Assembly (NCBI GenBank): GCA_964540725.1
Contig: CAZINU010000001.1
Location: 166,334 to 230,333 of the forward strand
From: JANJWP01 sp964540725
GTDB taxonomy: Bacteria; Patescibacteriota; Gracilibacteria; BD1-5; UBA2023
Reading direction: 5' to 3'
DNA: 64,000 nucleotides
In this document: piece by piece, positions 25,873-35,600 of the stretch
Layout of the letters: each line of letters starts with the position of its first letter
Numbering within the stretch: position 1 is the stretch's first letter
The notes under the pieces: model-generated
Database searches by the model: none
Told to the model about the DNA's origin: nothing
The model's input: only the letters and a program-made list of their open reading frames with translations
Made by a program: the position numbers and the translations under genes

Positions 25873-27090
25873 GTGCCCTTCTTCGAACATATTCTGAACG
25901 CGTTCAGAAGCATCCGCGCGAACAAGATGCGGACGGCTTTGTCGAGTCTCGGCATCGTTATCGGGGTAACGTCGGTCATCGTACTCATGGCGTTCGGCGA
26001 GGGCGCACAACGGAGCATCCAATCGAATATCGAATCGCTCGGAACGAACCTCCTCACCCTTCGTCCGGGAGGAAACCGACAGGGCGACGTCCGTCAGACG
26101 AACGTCCGTACTTCCAACATCTTTACGCTCGACGATACCGAGGGGATTCGAAAACTTCCGGGCATCGAGGCGGTTTCTCCGGTCGCTTCGGCGTCCCGGC
26201 AGGTTATCGTCGGAAATAAGAACGCGAACGTTTCGATTTCGGGTGTCGGTGGCGAATACTCGAAGATTCGCAACATGAAGGCCCAATACGGATCGTTCAT
26301 AACCGAAGACGACGTCCGGTCGCGGGCGAAGGTGGCGGTTCTCGGCCCTACGACCGCGTCCAATTTTTTCGGAACCGAAAACCCGCTCGGCCGCGATATC
26401 AAAGTAGGAAACGTTTTTCTTAAAATCGTCGGCATCGCCGAATCGAAAGGGTCGGGCGGCGGGCCGGTTTCGGTGAGCGACGACGCAATCTACGTTCCCA
26501 TTACCACCCTGCAAGACCGTTTTCTCGGCAACAAGTACGTCTCGCAGTTCGTCATCATGGCCGAATCGTCCGATGCCATGGATTCCGCGAAACAGGCAGT
26601 GACCGACCATTTTCTCTCGAAATTCAAAATTTCCGACGCGTCGAAGGCGAATTTTTCGGTTTCGAGTTCGGCCGAAATGCTCGCGACCGTTTCGAGCGTT
26701 ACCGGAACGCTCAAAGCCTTTCTCGCGGGCATTGCGGCCATATCGCTCATCGTCGGCGGCATCGGCATTATGAATATCATGCTCGTGTCGGTTTCCGAAC
26801 GTACTCGGGAAATCGGTATCCGCCGTTCCATCGGGGCATTGAATTCCGACATTGCCGCCCAGTTTCTGACCGAAGCCGTCGTTCTTACCTTCTTTGGCGG
26901 CATCGTCGGCGTGCTGTTGAGTTTCGCGCTCGTTCGCGCCGCCTCCGCGCTCTCCATTTCGGCCGTCATAACGTCGTCGTCCGTCCTACTTTCGTTCGGG
27001 TGCAGCGTTGCCATCGGCATAGTGTTTTGATTTTTGCCGGCGTTCAAGGCGACGAGACTGAAACCCATAGACGCCCTGCGTTCCGAATAA
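25873..27090 (+). CDS. MacB-type ABC transporter permease
   Basis: 405 aa from GTG 25873. An N-terminal TM helix (RTALSSLGIVIGVTSVIVLMAF) is followed by a large extracellular MacB_PCD domain (about 45-275) and three C-terminal TM helices of the FtsX fold (LIVGGIGIMNIMLVSVSERTR... and GIVGVLLSFALV). TGA at 27028-27030 is Gly in GIVFGFLPAFKATRL; the standard code would cut the last 20 residues, which include the typical ending PIDALRSE. Operon order: permease, adaptor, ATPase. Confidence 0.9.
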
Positions 27091-27111
27091 GCGTCCATTT
27101 CCTTTTTTCCC

Positions 27112-29232
27112 ATGACTAAGAAAACCCTCGCCTCCGTCCTCGCCATCTTCATCGTTTCCTCGGGCGGATGGTACGCGTATTTCGCTTCGAAGAAAGAAAA
27201 CGCCCGTCCGATTCTTCCGACCGAGACGGATGCGGTCGCCGTTTTTACCGGAACCGTCCGTTCGACCATCCAAGGGGTCGGAACCGTCACGACGTCTTCC
27301 ACTCAGACCCTCCAATTCAACTCGAACGGGAAAATCGTGGCATGGAACGTCGCCCCCGGAAATCACGTCAAAAAGGGGCAGGTATTGGCCGAAGTCGATT
27401 CGCGCGACGTCGATAATGACATCCGAAACGCGACGCTCTCGCTCAAGAACGCCGAACTTTCGTACGAGAAGCTGTTTTCGAGCGTCAAAGATTCCCAAAT
27501 CGCGTCGGCCGAGGCCTCCATCGCCCAAGCCGAACGCTCCATTGCCTCCGCTCCCGCGGAAATCGAAAACCTCGAAATGGAGCGTGTTGCGAAGGTCTCG
27601 GACCAGCGTGCTTCCATCGCCCAAACCGAACGTTCCGTCGAACTTGCCCGCGAAAAACTCGCGATTCTCGAAAGCGACGTTTCCTACGTGAAGGCGTCAT
27701 CCGAAGATACGGTCGCGAAGTCCGGTACCGATCTCGCGTATATTCTTTCGAGCGCTTCGATCAGTGCCGACAACCAACTTTCCGACGCCCGTTCGTTCGT
27801 TCGGGAAATGGAATCTTCGGTTCTGAATCTGGACGAACCGAACGCGGTACCATACGAGTTTTCGGCCAAGGACGCTTCGAAGGGGACCGCGGCCCTCGGG
27901 TCGTTCGAAGCGTTCCGGGGAAAGATTCCCTCGTACGCGGCGTCGCTCGATTCGGCCGATTTTTCCAGCACCGGCGGCGTACTTGCCTTCCTTTCCGAAC
28001 GCGAGGCCTTCGCAAGCCTGGGAATCGCTTCGGCCGACGCCCTTTCCCGGGCGCTCGAGGCGAGCTTGCCAGTGGGAAACCTTCCGCAATCCACGATCAA
28101 TTCCCTCGCGAGCACCGCCGCGTCGTACCGATCGAAATTCACGTCGGTCCTCTCCGATGCCGCTTCGGTTCGGAAGCAAATCGCCGCGCTGGAAGATCCG
28201 GCCCTCGTTCGGCAGAGTGCGGACAATACGGTCGCGAACAAGAACCAGTCGATTCTCGAACAGCGCTCTTCGATTGCTTCGCTCGAATCGACCCTCGCTT
28301 CCCAGCGAGCCGCGCTCTCGAAGCTCGAAAGCGATTATGAGATAAAGATCCGGCAAAAACGCGAAAGCGTGCTTTCGCTCGAGGAAAGCCTGAAAACCGC
28401 CCGCCTGAACCTTCAAGATTTGAAGGACGGTCCCACCGATACCGAAATCGCGAGCGCGAAGAATCAGATCGAGCAGGCGAAAATATCCCTGGAAAAAACG
28501 AGGAAGAAAAAGGAAGATTTTCAAATTATCGCCGGTTTCGACGGAATCGTGACGGCCAGCAATGGGAAAGTGGGGGAAATTTCCACGAATTCGAATTCGT
28601 CCGACGCCGCCGCCACGAGCGTAACGGTTGAAATTCCGGGTCTCTACGAAATCAGCGTGCTGGTCGATCAGCTCGACGTCGTGAAGGTCCGGGCCGGACA
28701 AAAAACGGAGATCGCGTTCGACTCGTACCCGGGACAATCGTTTCTCGGGAAAGTTTCCGAAGTCGATCCGACCCCCGTAACGAGCCAAGGAGTCGTTTCG
28801 TACCGGGCGAAAATCCTTTTCCAATCGGACGAGCTCCGAATTTATAACAGCATGACGGCGAACGTCGCCATCGTAACCGAAGAGCGGCAAGATGCCACGC
28901 TCGTTCCGACCGTCGCCATTTCGGCGGATTCCGAGGGAAAAAAGACGGTCCGCATATGGAAAAACGGACGCTCGGTCGTCAGAGAGGTCGAGACGGGGCT
29001 TTCCGAAGGGGCGAATACCGAAATACTTTCCGGCGTTACGATTGGTGACCGCGTGGCAACGGCCGCGTTCAATCTTTCGAAAACGAATGGAAATTCCGGA
29101 TTTTCCCTCTTCAATCTCGGTCGTCGGTCGTCTTCGACGTCGTCGGGATCTCGAAACGGCACGTCTTCTTCGTCTTCGTCCCAACGGTCCGCCCCTTCGG
29201 GCGGCGAGATGGGCCCTCCGCCCGGAATGTAG
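27112..29232 (+). CDS. MacA/HlyD-type membrane fusion protein
   Basis: 706 aa, about twice the size of typical MacA. An N-terminal TM anchor (about 5-26) is followed by a lipoyl half-motif IVAWNVAPGNHVKKGQVLAEVDS, a very long coiled-coil hairpin (about 100-450; LSLKNAELSYEKL... EESLKTARLNLQDL), the second lipoyl half FQIIAGFDGIVTASNGKVGE, then beta-barrel domains (VDQLDVVKVRAGQKTEIAF). The Ser/Gly-rich C-terminus is probably disordered. It links the MacB-like permease to an export path through the thick envelope. Confidence 0.85.
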   Translation: MTKKTLASVLAIFIVSSGGWYAYFASKKENARPILPTETDAVAVFTGTVRSTIQGVGTVTTSSTQTLQFNSNGKIVAWNVAPGNHVKKGQVLAEVDSRDVDNDIRNATLSLKNAELSYEKLFSSVKDSQIASAEASIAQAERSIASAPAEIENLEMERVAKVSDQRASIAQTERSVELAREKLAILESDVSYVKASSEDTVAKSGTDLAYILSSASISADNQLSDARSFVREMESSVLNLDEPNAVPYEFSAKDASKGTAALGSFEAFRGKIPSYAASLDSADFSSTGGVLAFLSEREAFASLGIASADALSRALEASLPVGNLPQSTINSLASTAASYRSKFTSVLSDAASVRKQIAALEDPALVRQSADNTVANKNQSILEQRSSIASLESTLASQRAALSKLESDYEIKIRQKRESVLSLEESLKTARLNLQDLKDGPTDTEIASAKNQIEQAKISLEKTRKKKEDFQIIAGFDGIVTASNGKVGEISTNSNSSDAAATSVTVEIPGLYEISVLVDQLDVVKVRAGQKTEIAFDSYPGQSFLGKVSEVDPTPVTSQGVVSYRAKILFQSDELRIYNSMTANVAIVTEERQDATLVPTVAISADSEGKKTVRIWKNGRSVVREVETGLSEGANTEILSGVTIGDRVATAAFNLSKTNGNSGFSLFNLGRRSSSTSSGSRNGTSSSSSSQRSAPSGGEMGPPPGM

Positions 29233-29251
29233 TTTCCTTCCTTCGTACCGC

Positions 29252-29929
29252 ATGCTCGAACTTCGTGACATCGTCAAAACCTACCGCATGGGCGGGGAAG
29301 ATTTGAACGTGCTGAAAAAGGTCTCCGTCAAGGTCGGCGACGGCGAATTCGTTGCCATCATGGGGCCGTCGGGGTCCGGAAAATCGACTCTTATGAACAT
29401 TATCGGCCTCCTCGACGTTCCGAGTTCCGGCGAATACCGGCTCGACGGCGTTCCGGTTGAAAAGCTTTCGGGCGACGAACAATCGGAGTTCCGAGGAAAG
29501 AAGGTGGGATTCGTCTTTCAGGGGTACAACCTCATCCCAAGGCTCTCGGCCATCGAACAGGTCATGCTCCCGCTCGCGTACCAAGGGGTAGGAAGATTCG
29601 AACGCCGCAAGCGTGCCGAAGCCGCCCTCGAGCGCGTGGGGCTTTCCGATAAAAAGGACAACAAGCCAAACGAACTCTCCGGAGGACAGCAGCAGCGCGT
29701 CGCCATTGCCCGCGCCATCGTCGGAAACCCGTCGATCATTCTGGCGGACGAACCGACGGGGGCGCTCGACTCCAAGACGGGGTCGGAAATCTTGGATATC
29801 TTCGAGAGCGTCCATAAAGAGGGGAAAACCATCGTGCTCATTACCCACGAAAGCGAAATCGCGGCCCGCGCCAAGCGCGTCATCCACGTGAAAGACGGGA
29901 GGATCGAGTCGGACGAACGGGTTCGGTAA
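29252..29929 (+). CDS. MacB-type ABC transporter ATPase (LolD/MacB family)
   Basis: 225 aa with Walker A GPSGSGKST (about 38-46), Q-loop VFQGYNLIP, signature LSGGQQQRVAIARA, Walker B IILADEPTGALD and H-loop ITHES. Completes the permease-adaptor-ATPase set at 25.87-29.93 kb, probably exporting a peptide, lipid or lipoprotein. The last 254 nt (29669-29922) recur almost unchanged at 33929-34182. Confidence 0.92.
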   Translation: MLELRDIVKTYRMGGEDLNVLKKVSVKVGDGEFVAIMGPSGSGKSTLMNIIGLLDVPSSGEYRLDGVPVEKLSGDEQSEFRGKKVGFVFQGYNLIPRLSAIEQVMLPLAYQGVGRFERRKRAEAALERVGLSDKKDNKPNELSGGQQQRVAIARAIVGNPSIILADEPTGALDSKTGSEILDIFESVHKEGKTIVLITHESEIAARAKRVIHVKDGRIESDERVR

Positions 29930-29993
29930 AAAAAAGCGATTTTTTGTCATGGCGAAAAAAACCTGGTAGAGTGGTCGGGTTACGCACTTAACC

Positions 29994-30650
29994 ATGCACG
30001 ATATGGAAGGGGATACCAATATCAAAACGGACGTGAGGTTTTCGGAAGGGGGCCCCAAGGCTCCCGAGATGACCCGGGAACGGTTCGCGAAGGATATGAT
30101 GGCGCAGTTTTTCGACGAGAAACTGATCGCTCCCGAGCGGAGCCTTGAGGTTATTCAGGGCGGTCTCGACACGAACGAAAAAGCTCGGGCCCTCGCGCCC
30201 GACGCCCTCGACGCCCTTCTTGGGAGCGACGAACAGATTCGCGAATCTTTTCAGAAATTCGCGAATGGAGAATTGCCCATTACGGGCTTGTCGCTCGATT
30301 CGAAGCGCTTGGCCTCCATGAGCACTTTCATACTTGTCTTAAGGGGTGCCATGAATCATGGAACTTCTTTTATGGGGTACATGAACCAGCTCTACGGTAC
30401 GGATGTCCGCCCCGATACTCCCGTCCTCACGTCCGACGGGGCGAAGGTTCCGTTCATCGAAGCCATTGCTCGTGAAGTCTATGACAAAATTATCGCCAAC
30501 TCGCGCGCACAATTGCGGTCGCTCTCCCAAGACGTTGCCAAGACGACGGGCAAGCCGGCACCGAAGTTCGGAGGAAGCACGACCCCGGGCTATACTCCCG
30601 GAGTCTCGGCAGGGAGCGCATTGGACTCTGAAGGAGCCGCTTCGCTCTAG
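29994..30650 (+). CDS. Hypothetical protein (218 aa)
   Basis: Soluble, starting MHDMEGDTNIKTDVRFSEGG. The predicted helical core covers about 30-170 (FAKDMMAQFFDEKLIAPERS; SMSTFILVLRGAMNHGTSFMGYMNQL), with a flexible Gly/Ser/Pro-rich C-terminus. No known motif. It follows the ABC ATPase by 64 bp and ends before a terminator. Confidence 0.6.
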   Translation: MHDMEGDTNIKTDVRFSEGGPKAPEMTRERFAKDMMAQFFDEKLIAPERSLEVIQGGLDTNEKARALAPDALDALLGSDEQIRESFQKFANGELPITGLSLDSKRLASMSTFILVLRGAMNHGTSFMGYMNQLYGTDVRPDTPVLTSDGAKVPFIEAIAREVYDKIIANSRAQLRSLSQDVAKTTGKPAPKFGGSTTPGYTPGVSAGSALDSEGAASL

Positions 30651-30661
30651 AAATCTCCAAG

Positions 30662-30695
30662 AAAAAACCCCCGACCGTACGGTCGGGGGTTTTCG
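30662..30695. terminator. Bidirectional terminator
   Basis: AAAAAACCCCCGACCG-ta-CGGTCGGGGGTTTTCG, between convergent genes. Confidence 0.87.
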
Positions 30696-30712
30696 AAGGA
30701 TTCCCGTCTCGC

Positions 30713-31345
30713 CTAACACCCCGTGCTTCCGTCGGCCGCGCAGGGCGAGAAGAGGTCGGACGATCCGGAATACGTTCCGGGTTCTTTCCCGGAAACGACG
30801 TAGTCTTCCGCCTTGCTCGTCGCCCACTCGTGTTCGTGGTTCCAGCCGTTCCAATCGTAGCGCCATTCGTTCCAGCCGATGCCGAGGTGTTTGACGTAGA
30901 TGCCGTGGCCGGCGAGGATTTTTCCGATTTTCCGCCCCGTCATGCACGGCTTGGAATAGCAGTAGACGACGAGCTCCTTATCCTTCGGGAGCGCTCGGAA
31001 TCCCGCGACGATGCGGTCGACTTCGCCGTAGGCGGATTCGTCGGGGTTCTTGTAGGCCGGAACGTTGACCGCTCCGACGATGTGCGATTTCTCGTATTCT
31101 TCCGCGCTCCGAAGGTCGACGAGCAGGTACTTCGACGTTCCCTTGGCAATGTCCTTCCGAAGCCCGTGCGGACTCACCGTCACGGCGTTTTCCGTGGCGT
31201 AGTAGTCGGCGATCAATTCTTGGGCGTCGGGTTTCGGGGAGGGGAGAACGCCGAAATAATCGAGCGCGTATTGGACTGCGAGGGTCGTAGCTATGATCGC
31301 GAGAGCGGCAATCGATTGGGTGAGGAGGGGTTTCTGGGATGACAT
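30713..31345 (-). CDS. Membrane-anchored rhodanese-like protein
   Basis: 210 aa. An N-terminal TM helix (about 9-29) leads to a rhodanese domain: LLVDLRSAEEYEKSHIVGAVNVPAY and active-site loop VVYCYSKPCMTGRKIG, where Cys in YCYSKPC is the likely catalytic residue. The C-terminus is Trp/His-rich and carries a Cys pair (SPCAADGSTGC). Possible roles are sulfur transfer or redox work at the cell surface. Stop TAG. Confidence 0.82.
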   Translation of the reverse strand: MSSQKPLLTQSIAALAIIATTLAVQYALDYFGVLPSPKPDAQELIADYYATENAVTVSPHGLRKDIAKGTSKYLLVDLRSAEEYEKSHIVGAVNVPAYKNPDESAYGEVDRIVAGFRALPKDKELVVYCYSKPCMTGRKIGKILAGHGIYVKHLGIGWNEWRYDWNGWNHEHEWATSKAEDYVVSGKEPGTYSGSSDLFSPCAADGSTGC

Positions 31346-31588
31346 GGGGATAGGTGGTTACCCGGGGAGTATATTCGACTTTCGGGTTTGTCGAGGACGG
31401 CGTGGGTACCGAAAACATACCGGAAAATGCCCGAATTCCGTTCGGGGGCTATTGGAAAAGTTCGTCAATGACGTCCGACGATGCTTTCACGGGCGGATAC
31501 GGGGTGGAAAAGCCCGGAATTTTCCGTTTCGTTCGCAAAACCCGGTAAGACGAGCGGCAGATTCTTTTTCGGAACAGAAGTGGAAAAC

Positions 31589-31616
31589 TTGGTTTTTTCC
31601 GCTTCCTTGGTATACT
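31589..31616 (+). promoter_or_regulatory. Promoter of the ABC exporter gene
   Basis: TTGGTT (31589-31594), 16-nt spacer, TATACT (31611-31616), 40 bp before the ATG at 31657. Confidence 0.55.
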
Positions 31617-31656
31617 TTTTCGGATTCCCTTTTCTTTCCGTTACATTCGCACCGTC

Positions 31657-33615
31657 ATGTTTTTTCAAACCGCGCGTGATTTTCTCAATCGGGAGTCTTT
31701 TCGGATTATCGCCAGTTCGATCAGGAAAGGAAACGGCGTATTCCTTCTCGGGCTTGGCATTTCCATTGTGAGCGCCGCAACGTCCGTCGTGCTTCCGTAT
31801 CTGTCGAAGCTGGAAATCGACCAGATGGTGGCAAAGCGGGGATTCCAGGCATTCTGAACGTCTTTTGAGGCGTTCGAGGTCTTTGCCGCAATCCTTGCGG
31901 CGTATTTTATCGTCTCCTTTTTGGAGAAAATCATTACCGAAAGTCTCGGGGATTTTCTTCGGGAACGGGAGGAGATATTCCGGCACGAAACCGACCTTTT
32001 CCTGTACGAACGAATTGCCCGAATGGAGATCGGCCTCACGCTTTCTTCGCGTTTTCAGGACGTTATGCGCTACGTTGACAGTAAATTGGACGAAATCGTG
32101 AATACCGTGGTCGGAACTCCGAAGAAACTGTTGGAAATCACCGTACGCCTCGCCGGAATGTGAAGCATTCTCGCGATATTCGATTGGAAAACCCTCGCGG
32201 TAGTCGCCGTTGGCGGATTCGCCACTTTTCTCTTGGGCAGACTGGAATTTCGGAACAATCACCGAATGGGGTACGATCAGGAGCTCCGAGATCTGGAACA
32301 TCTCGTTTTTTCCGTCCCGTGGGAACTTCGGAAGAATCTCGCGGCACTTTCCCAGAACGGGGCGGTGCATTCCGTTCTCGCCACCCTCACGCGGAGCATT
32401 CACGAAAAACAGAGACTTGCGCGCCCGTATCAGAGAAAAAAAGTATTTATCGGTTCCGGAATTTTTCTCGTCGATTCGGCGGTTTCGATCCTCATTAAGG
32501 CGGGAGTCGGGTATTTCGTTTTTCAAGGAACGCTCTCGGTAGGGATGGTCACGATGTCGGTATTGTACGCAGACCGTCTTGCGTCCGCGATACGGCAGGC
32601 CACGGAGGCGTATTTCGACATTCGGAAAACGCGATTCGACTTTTCTTTTTTCGAGGAGTTCCTGAAAATATCGGCTCCCGTTGGTTCGAAGAGGGGTTTT
32701 GGAAGTATCGGATCGGGAATATCGTTTCGGAACGTATCCTTTTCTTATCCGGATTCGCGCGAACTTGAGCGACCCTTCTTCGAGCTGATCGAGAGACAGC
32801 TTAAAATCATGAAAGCCATGGGGGATTATCCGTGGCAAATCAATCGATTGCAGGACGAATTGCTTAAATTCGAAAACGGAAAAGGCGAATCGGAGGGTTC
32901 CAACATGCCGGTGTTCGAAAATTTCCATTTCGAATTCGTTCCCGGGAACGTGTACGGAATCGTCGGAAAGAACGGAGCCGGAAAAACGACTCTCGTGAAT
33001 CTCATCTCGGGATTTTTTCACTCCTACGGCGGTGAAATCCTGTTCGACGGGAAAAATATCCGCGACTGGACGAACGAAGGTTTTTCGAACGTCATTTCCG
33101 TCATATCGCAAATACCCTATACGTACGGCGTGTACGGGGATTCTACGGTTCGGAACAACCTGCTTCTCGGAGTGGACCGAAAGGTTTCGGACGAAGAGCT
33201 TTTCTTGCTGTTGCACGACTTTCGGTTGGATCGGAAAATTCGGAAGTCACCCAAGGGAATTGATTCCGAAATCGAAAAGGATATACATTTTTCCTGAGGG
33301 GAACGCCAGATTCTTTCCATAATTCGCACGCTTCTTCAAAATCGTCCGATCGTCGTGTTGGACGAGGGAACGAATCAACTCGATGCCGAAAACGAAGCCG
33401 TCGTCATGGAACGCCTCCTTGCGGAGCGTAAGGGAAAGATCATTCTTTTCGTCACGCACCGCATGAATACGATATCGCGCGCGGACGAGGTGCTCTGCGT
33501 CGAAAACGGGCGAATCGTGGCTCATGGGAAACCGAAGGATCTTCTCGAGGCGGACGATAATCCGTACGCGAAATTCTACCGGGCGCAAATCCTGCACGAG
33601 AAAACGGGCGATTAA
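31657..33615 (+). CDS. ABC exporter, fused TM and ATPase domains
   Basis: 652 aa only when three TGA codons are read as Gly (31855, 32161, 33295). The third lies in the ABC signature HFSGGERQ, giving direct functional proof of the recoding. Six-helix exporter TM domain in about 1-330. NBD: Walker A VGKNGAGKTTLVN, Walker B PIVVLDEGTNQLD, H-loop VTHRM. An insertion of about 45 residues (LERPFFELIERQLKIMKAMG...) splits the first NBD strands, which is unusual. Substrate unknown. TAA. Confidence 0.9.
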
Positions 33616-33667
33616 CGTGGGGCCCGTACGTCCGCAAGAACGAAGCCGTCACGGGGGGAATCGATTA

Positions 33668-33688
33668 TCGTTCCTCGGAACCCCTTGC
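33668..33688 (+). repeat. Dispersed 21-nt repeat, copy 1
   Basis: TCGTTCCTCGGAACCCCTTG plus one C is also present inverted at 52712-52732. Both copies sit a little upstream of a CGGCTTCGA block and a terminator. The intergenic stretch 33616-33928 otherwise holds only a terminator; no gene is seen. Confidence 0.6.
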
Positions 33689-33787
33689 GACGGCGAGCGC
33701 CATTCAAAGCACTCGCAACCCGGACGCCCGCTTCGCGGGTCGCCGGGGTCGCCGCGGCTTCGATTCTCCTCGGATCCTCCTAAGAAC

Positions 33788-33820
33788 AAAAAAACGCCCC
33801 GCTTCCGCGGAGCATTTTTT
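33788..33820. terminator. Terminator after the ABC exporter
   Basis: AAAAAAACGCCCCGC-ttcc-GCGGAGCATTTTTT, a paired stem with flanking A and T runs. Confidence 0.75.
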
Positions 33821-33928
33821 GTGTTCTTTTGGTACCACCAGAGTGGTACTATGCGAACTTTCGGTAGAGTTGTCAATATATGCGTACGGGGAAATGATCC
33901 CAATAATCAAAGTTTTACTTTAATACCG

Positions 33929-34186
33929 AACGAACTCTCCGGAGGGCAGCAGCAGCGCGTCGCCATTGCCCGCGCCATCGTCGGAAACCCGTCGATCATT
34001 CTGGCGGACGAACCGACGGGGGCGCTCGACTCCAAGACGGGGTCGGAAATCTTGGATATCTTCGAGAGCGTCCATAAAGAGGGGAAAACCATCGTGCTCA
34101 TTACCCACGAAAGCGAAATCGCGGCCCGCGCCAAGCGCGTCATCCACGTGAAAGACGGGAGGATCGAGTCGGACGAACGGGTGTAG
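33929..34186 (+). pseudogene. Duplicated 3' fragment of the MacB-type ATPase gene
   Basis: 254 nt (33929-34182) match 29669-29922 with one silent change (GGA to GGG in the signature). It encodes NELSGGQQQRVAIARAI to the end of the ATPase but lacks Walker A, so it cannot be an active ATPase. It ends VSTOP (gtg tag) instead of VR-TAA. The near-identity suggests a recent duplication or gene conversion. Confidence 0.85.
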
Positions 34187-34200
34187 GTTCGCGTTCCCGG

Positions 34201-34635
34201 TTAGTCCGGAAAGTGGATTCACGGCATCGGAACGCCCATCATGGTCAAACTCCCGCACAGCTCCGAGTAGTCTTCAGCCATTCCTTCCAAAATCCGGAGC
34301 TGTTCGGGTGAGAGTTCTTCGGGGTTTACCATTCGAAAAATGACGCGGGCAGCCTCCATGCAACTCTTGATGGTGTCGAACCCCCGGTCGTCTCCGAGCA
34401 AATCGTTTCCGAGCGTAAGGACCGATCGAAAACGGTACGCCTTTTCTTCGAAGGACAATTCGGACTGCATTTCGACGATATCGAGCGCGGACGACGCAAC
34501 GGAGTCGGAAAAATTGGGAGTTCTAGATTCCTGGTCCAATCCGGGGCCGATGGCCGATGTTTGGAGTACTTCGAAAATATCGTCGCGCGCGTTCATGGGC
34601 GTTCGGTTTTTAAGGAAACTGCTTTCCGTACGCAT
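34201..34635 (-). CDS. Hypothetical helical protein
   Basis: 144 aa from ATG 34635 (a second Met at 34596 is possible). TGA at 34219-34221 is Gly, followed by IHFPD and TAA. Acidic and helical: EEKAYRFRSVLTLGNDLLGD, EEARVIFRM-type stretch, SPEQLRILEGMAEDYSELCG. No motif. It lies downstream of the ABC fragment on the opposite strand. Confidence 0.55.
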
Positions 34636-34738
34636 CGGGGGAAAAAACGGTGCGGTTCGGAGGGTGGGGAATTTTTAAGAACTTGGGCGAACGGGTCGGT
34701 TCGGAAAGAATGTCATCGACGTCCTTCGGGCGATAATA

Positions 34739-34788
34739 GGCGATTTTCGAAAAAATCCAGTCGTGACGGGTTTTTTTCGAAAATCGCC
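34739..34788. repeat. Perfect 17-bp inverted repeat
   Basis: GGCGATTTTCGAAAAAA (34739-34755) and its exact complement at 34772-34788, with a 16-nt loop. It lies in the stretch 34636-34908, which has no convincing gene. Could be a terminator-like structure or a relic of a mobile element. Confidence 0.75.
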
Positions 34789-34855
34789 ATCGTGAACCTT
34801 CGGAATTTCGATTGTTGGCACTTTTCGTGCTCCTTTCTACGATTTTCCGCAACAG

Positions 34856-34890
34856 AAAAAGCCTCCCAAGGGAATTGAGAGGCCTTTTCC
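34856..34890 (-). terminator. Terminator of the rplK to tRNA-Glu unit
   Basis: Minus strand GGCCTC-loop-GAGGCTTTTTC, 18 nt past the tRNA-Glu 3' end. Confidence 0.7.
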
Positions 34891-34908
34891 AGTACTGATG
34901 ATAATGTT

Positions 34909-34983
34909 TGGTACCCCCAAGGAGAATCGAACTCCTGTTACCACCGTGAGAGGGTGGTGTCCTAGCCGCTAGACGATGAGGGC
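34909..34983 (-). tRNA. tRNA-Glu (anticodon CUC)
   Basis: 75 nt with encoded CCA. Acceptor GCCCTCA pairs with TGGGGGT; anticodon arm CCACC-CTCTCAC-GGTGG gives CUC; T arm CAGGAGTTCGATTCTCCTT-type stem is intact. It follows rplK and a 52-aa gene on the minus strand. Confidence 0.93.
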
Positions 34984-35001
34984 GTACGGAAGGGGATTGG
35001 G

Positions 35002-35160
35002 TTACCCCTTCTCGGACTCTTCTTTGCGTACGATCGCGAGAATCAGTTCGTTCAGATACCCGTACGTCCCCGCTTCCGCATTTTTCGGTTTTCCGACCGG
35101 TTCGACGCTTCCGTTTGGAAGTACGGTCGGGGGCCGGTCGGCCTCCTTTTTCCGATCCAT
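35002..35160 (-). CDS. Small hypothetical protein (52 aa)
   Basis: Starts 2 bp after the rplK stop. Charged N-terminus (MDRKKEADRPPTVLPNGSVE), then a short helix YGYLNELILAIVRKEESEKG, TAA. Coupling to rplK argues that it is translated; no family recognised. Confidence 0.55.
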   Translation of the reverse strand: MDRKKEADRPPTVLPNGSVEPVGKPKNAEAGTYGYLNELILAIVRKEESEKG

Positions 35161-35162
35161 GC

Positions 35163-35600
35163 TTACTTCTTGATGTCGGAGGTGATACCCATCGAGCGGG
35201 CGGAACCGGCGACGATGCTCATCGCGTGGTCCATGTCGTTCGCGTTGAGGTCGGGCATCTTAAGCTCGGCGATTTTCTTGAGTTGGTCCATGGAGAGGTG
35301 GCCGACCTTGTCCTTGTGCGGAAGCTTGGAACCGGACTGGAGCTTGAGCTCGGTCTTGATGAGGTAGGTCATCGGCGGCTGCTTCGTGTAGAAGTCGAAG
35401 GTGCGGTCTTCGTAGATGTTGATGACGGTCGGAAGAACCATCCCCATGCGGTCTTTGGTCGCGTCGTTGAACTGCTTGCAGAATTCGGCGATTTGGATAC
35501 CTGTGGGACCGAGGGCGGTACCTACCGGAGGTGCCGGGTTTGCCTGTCCGGCCTTCAGCTGAAGCTTGACGACCTTGGACGGAGTGCGTTTCTTTGCCAT
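35163..35600 (-). CDS. rplK: 50S ribosomal protein uL11
   Basis: 145 aa. KLQLKAGQANPAPPVGTALG is the conserved N-terminal uL11 signature with the Pro-rich loop; IAEFCKQFNDATKDRMG and the C-terminal RNA-binding domain ending ARSMGITSDIKK follow. Length normal. rplA is not adjacent, unlike the usual rplK-rplA pair. No SD before the ATG. Confidence 0.95.
   Translation of the reverse strand: MAKKRTPSKVVKLQLKAGQANPAPPVGTALGPTGIQIAEFCKQFNDATKDRMGMVLPTVINIYEDRTFDFYTKQPPMTYLIKTELKLQSGSKLPHKDKVGHLSMDQLKKIAELKMPDLNANDMDHAMSIVAGSARSMGITSDIKK

Noticed and set aside
34610..34852. 80-aa minus ORF between tRNA-Glu and the 144-aa gene
   Set aside because: Runs through the perfect inverted repeat; no SD for its ATG and no conserved pattern.
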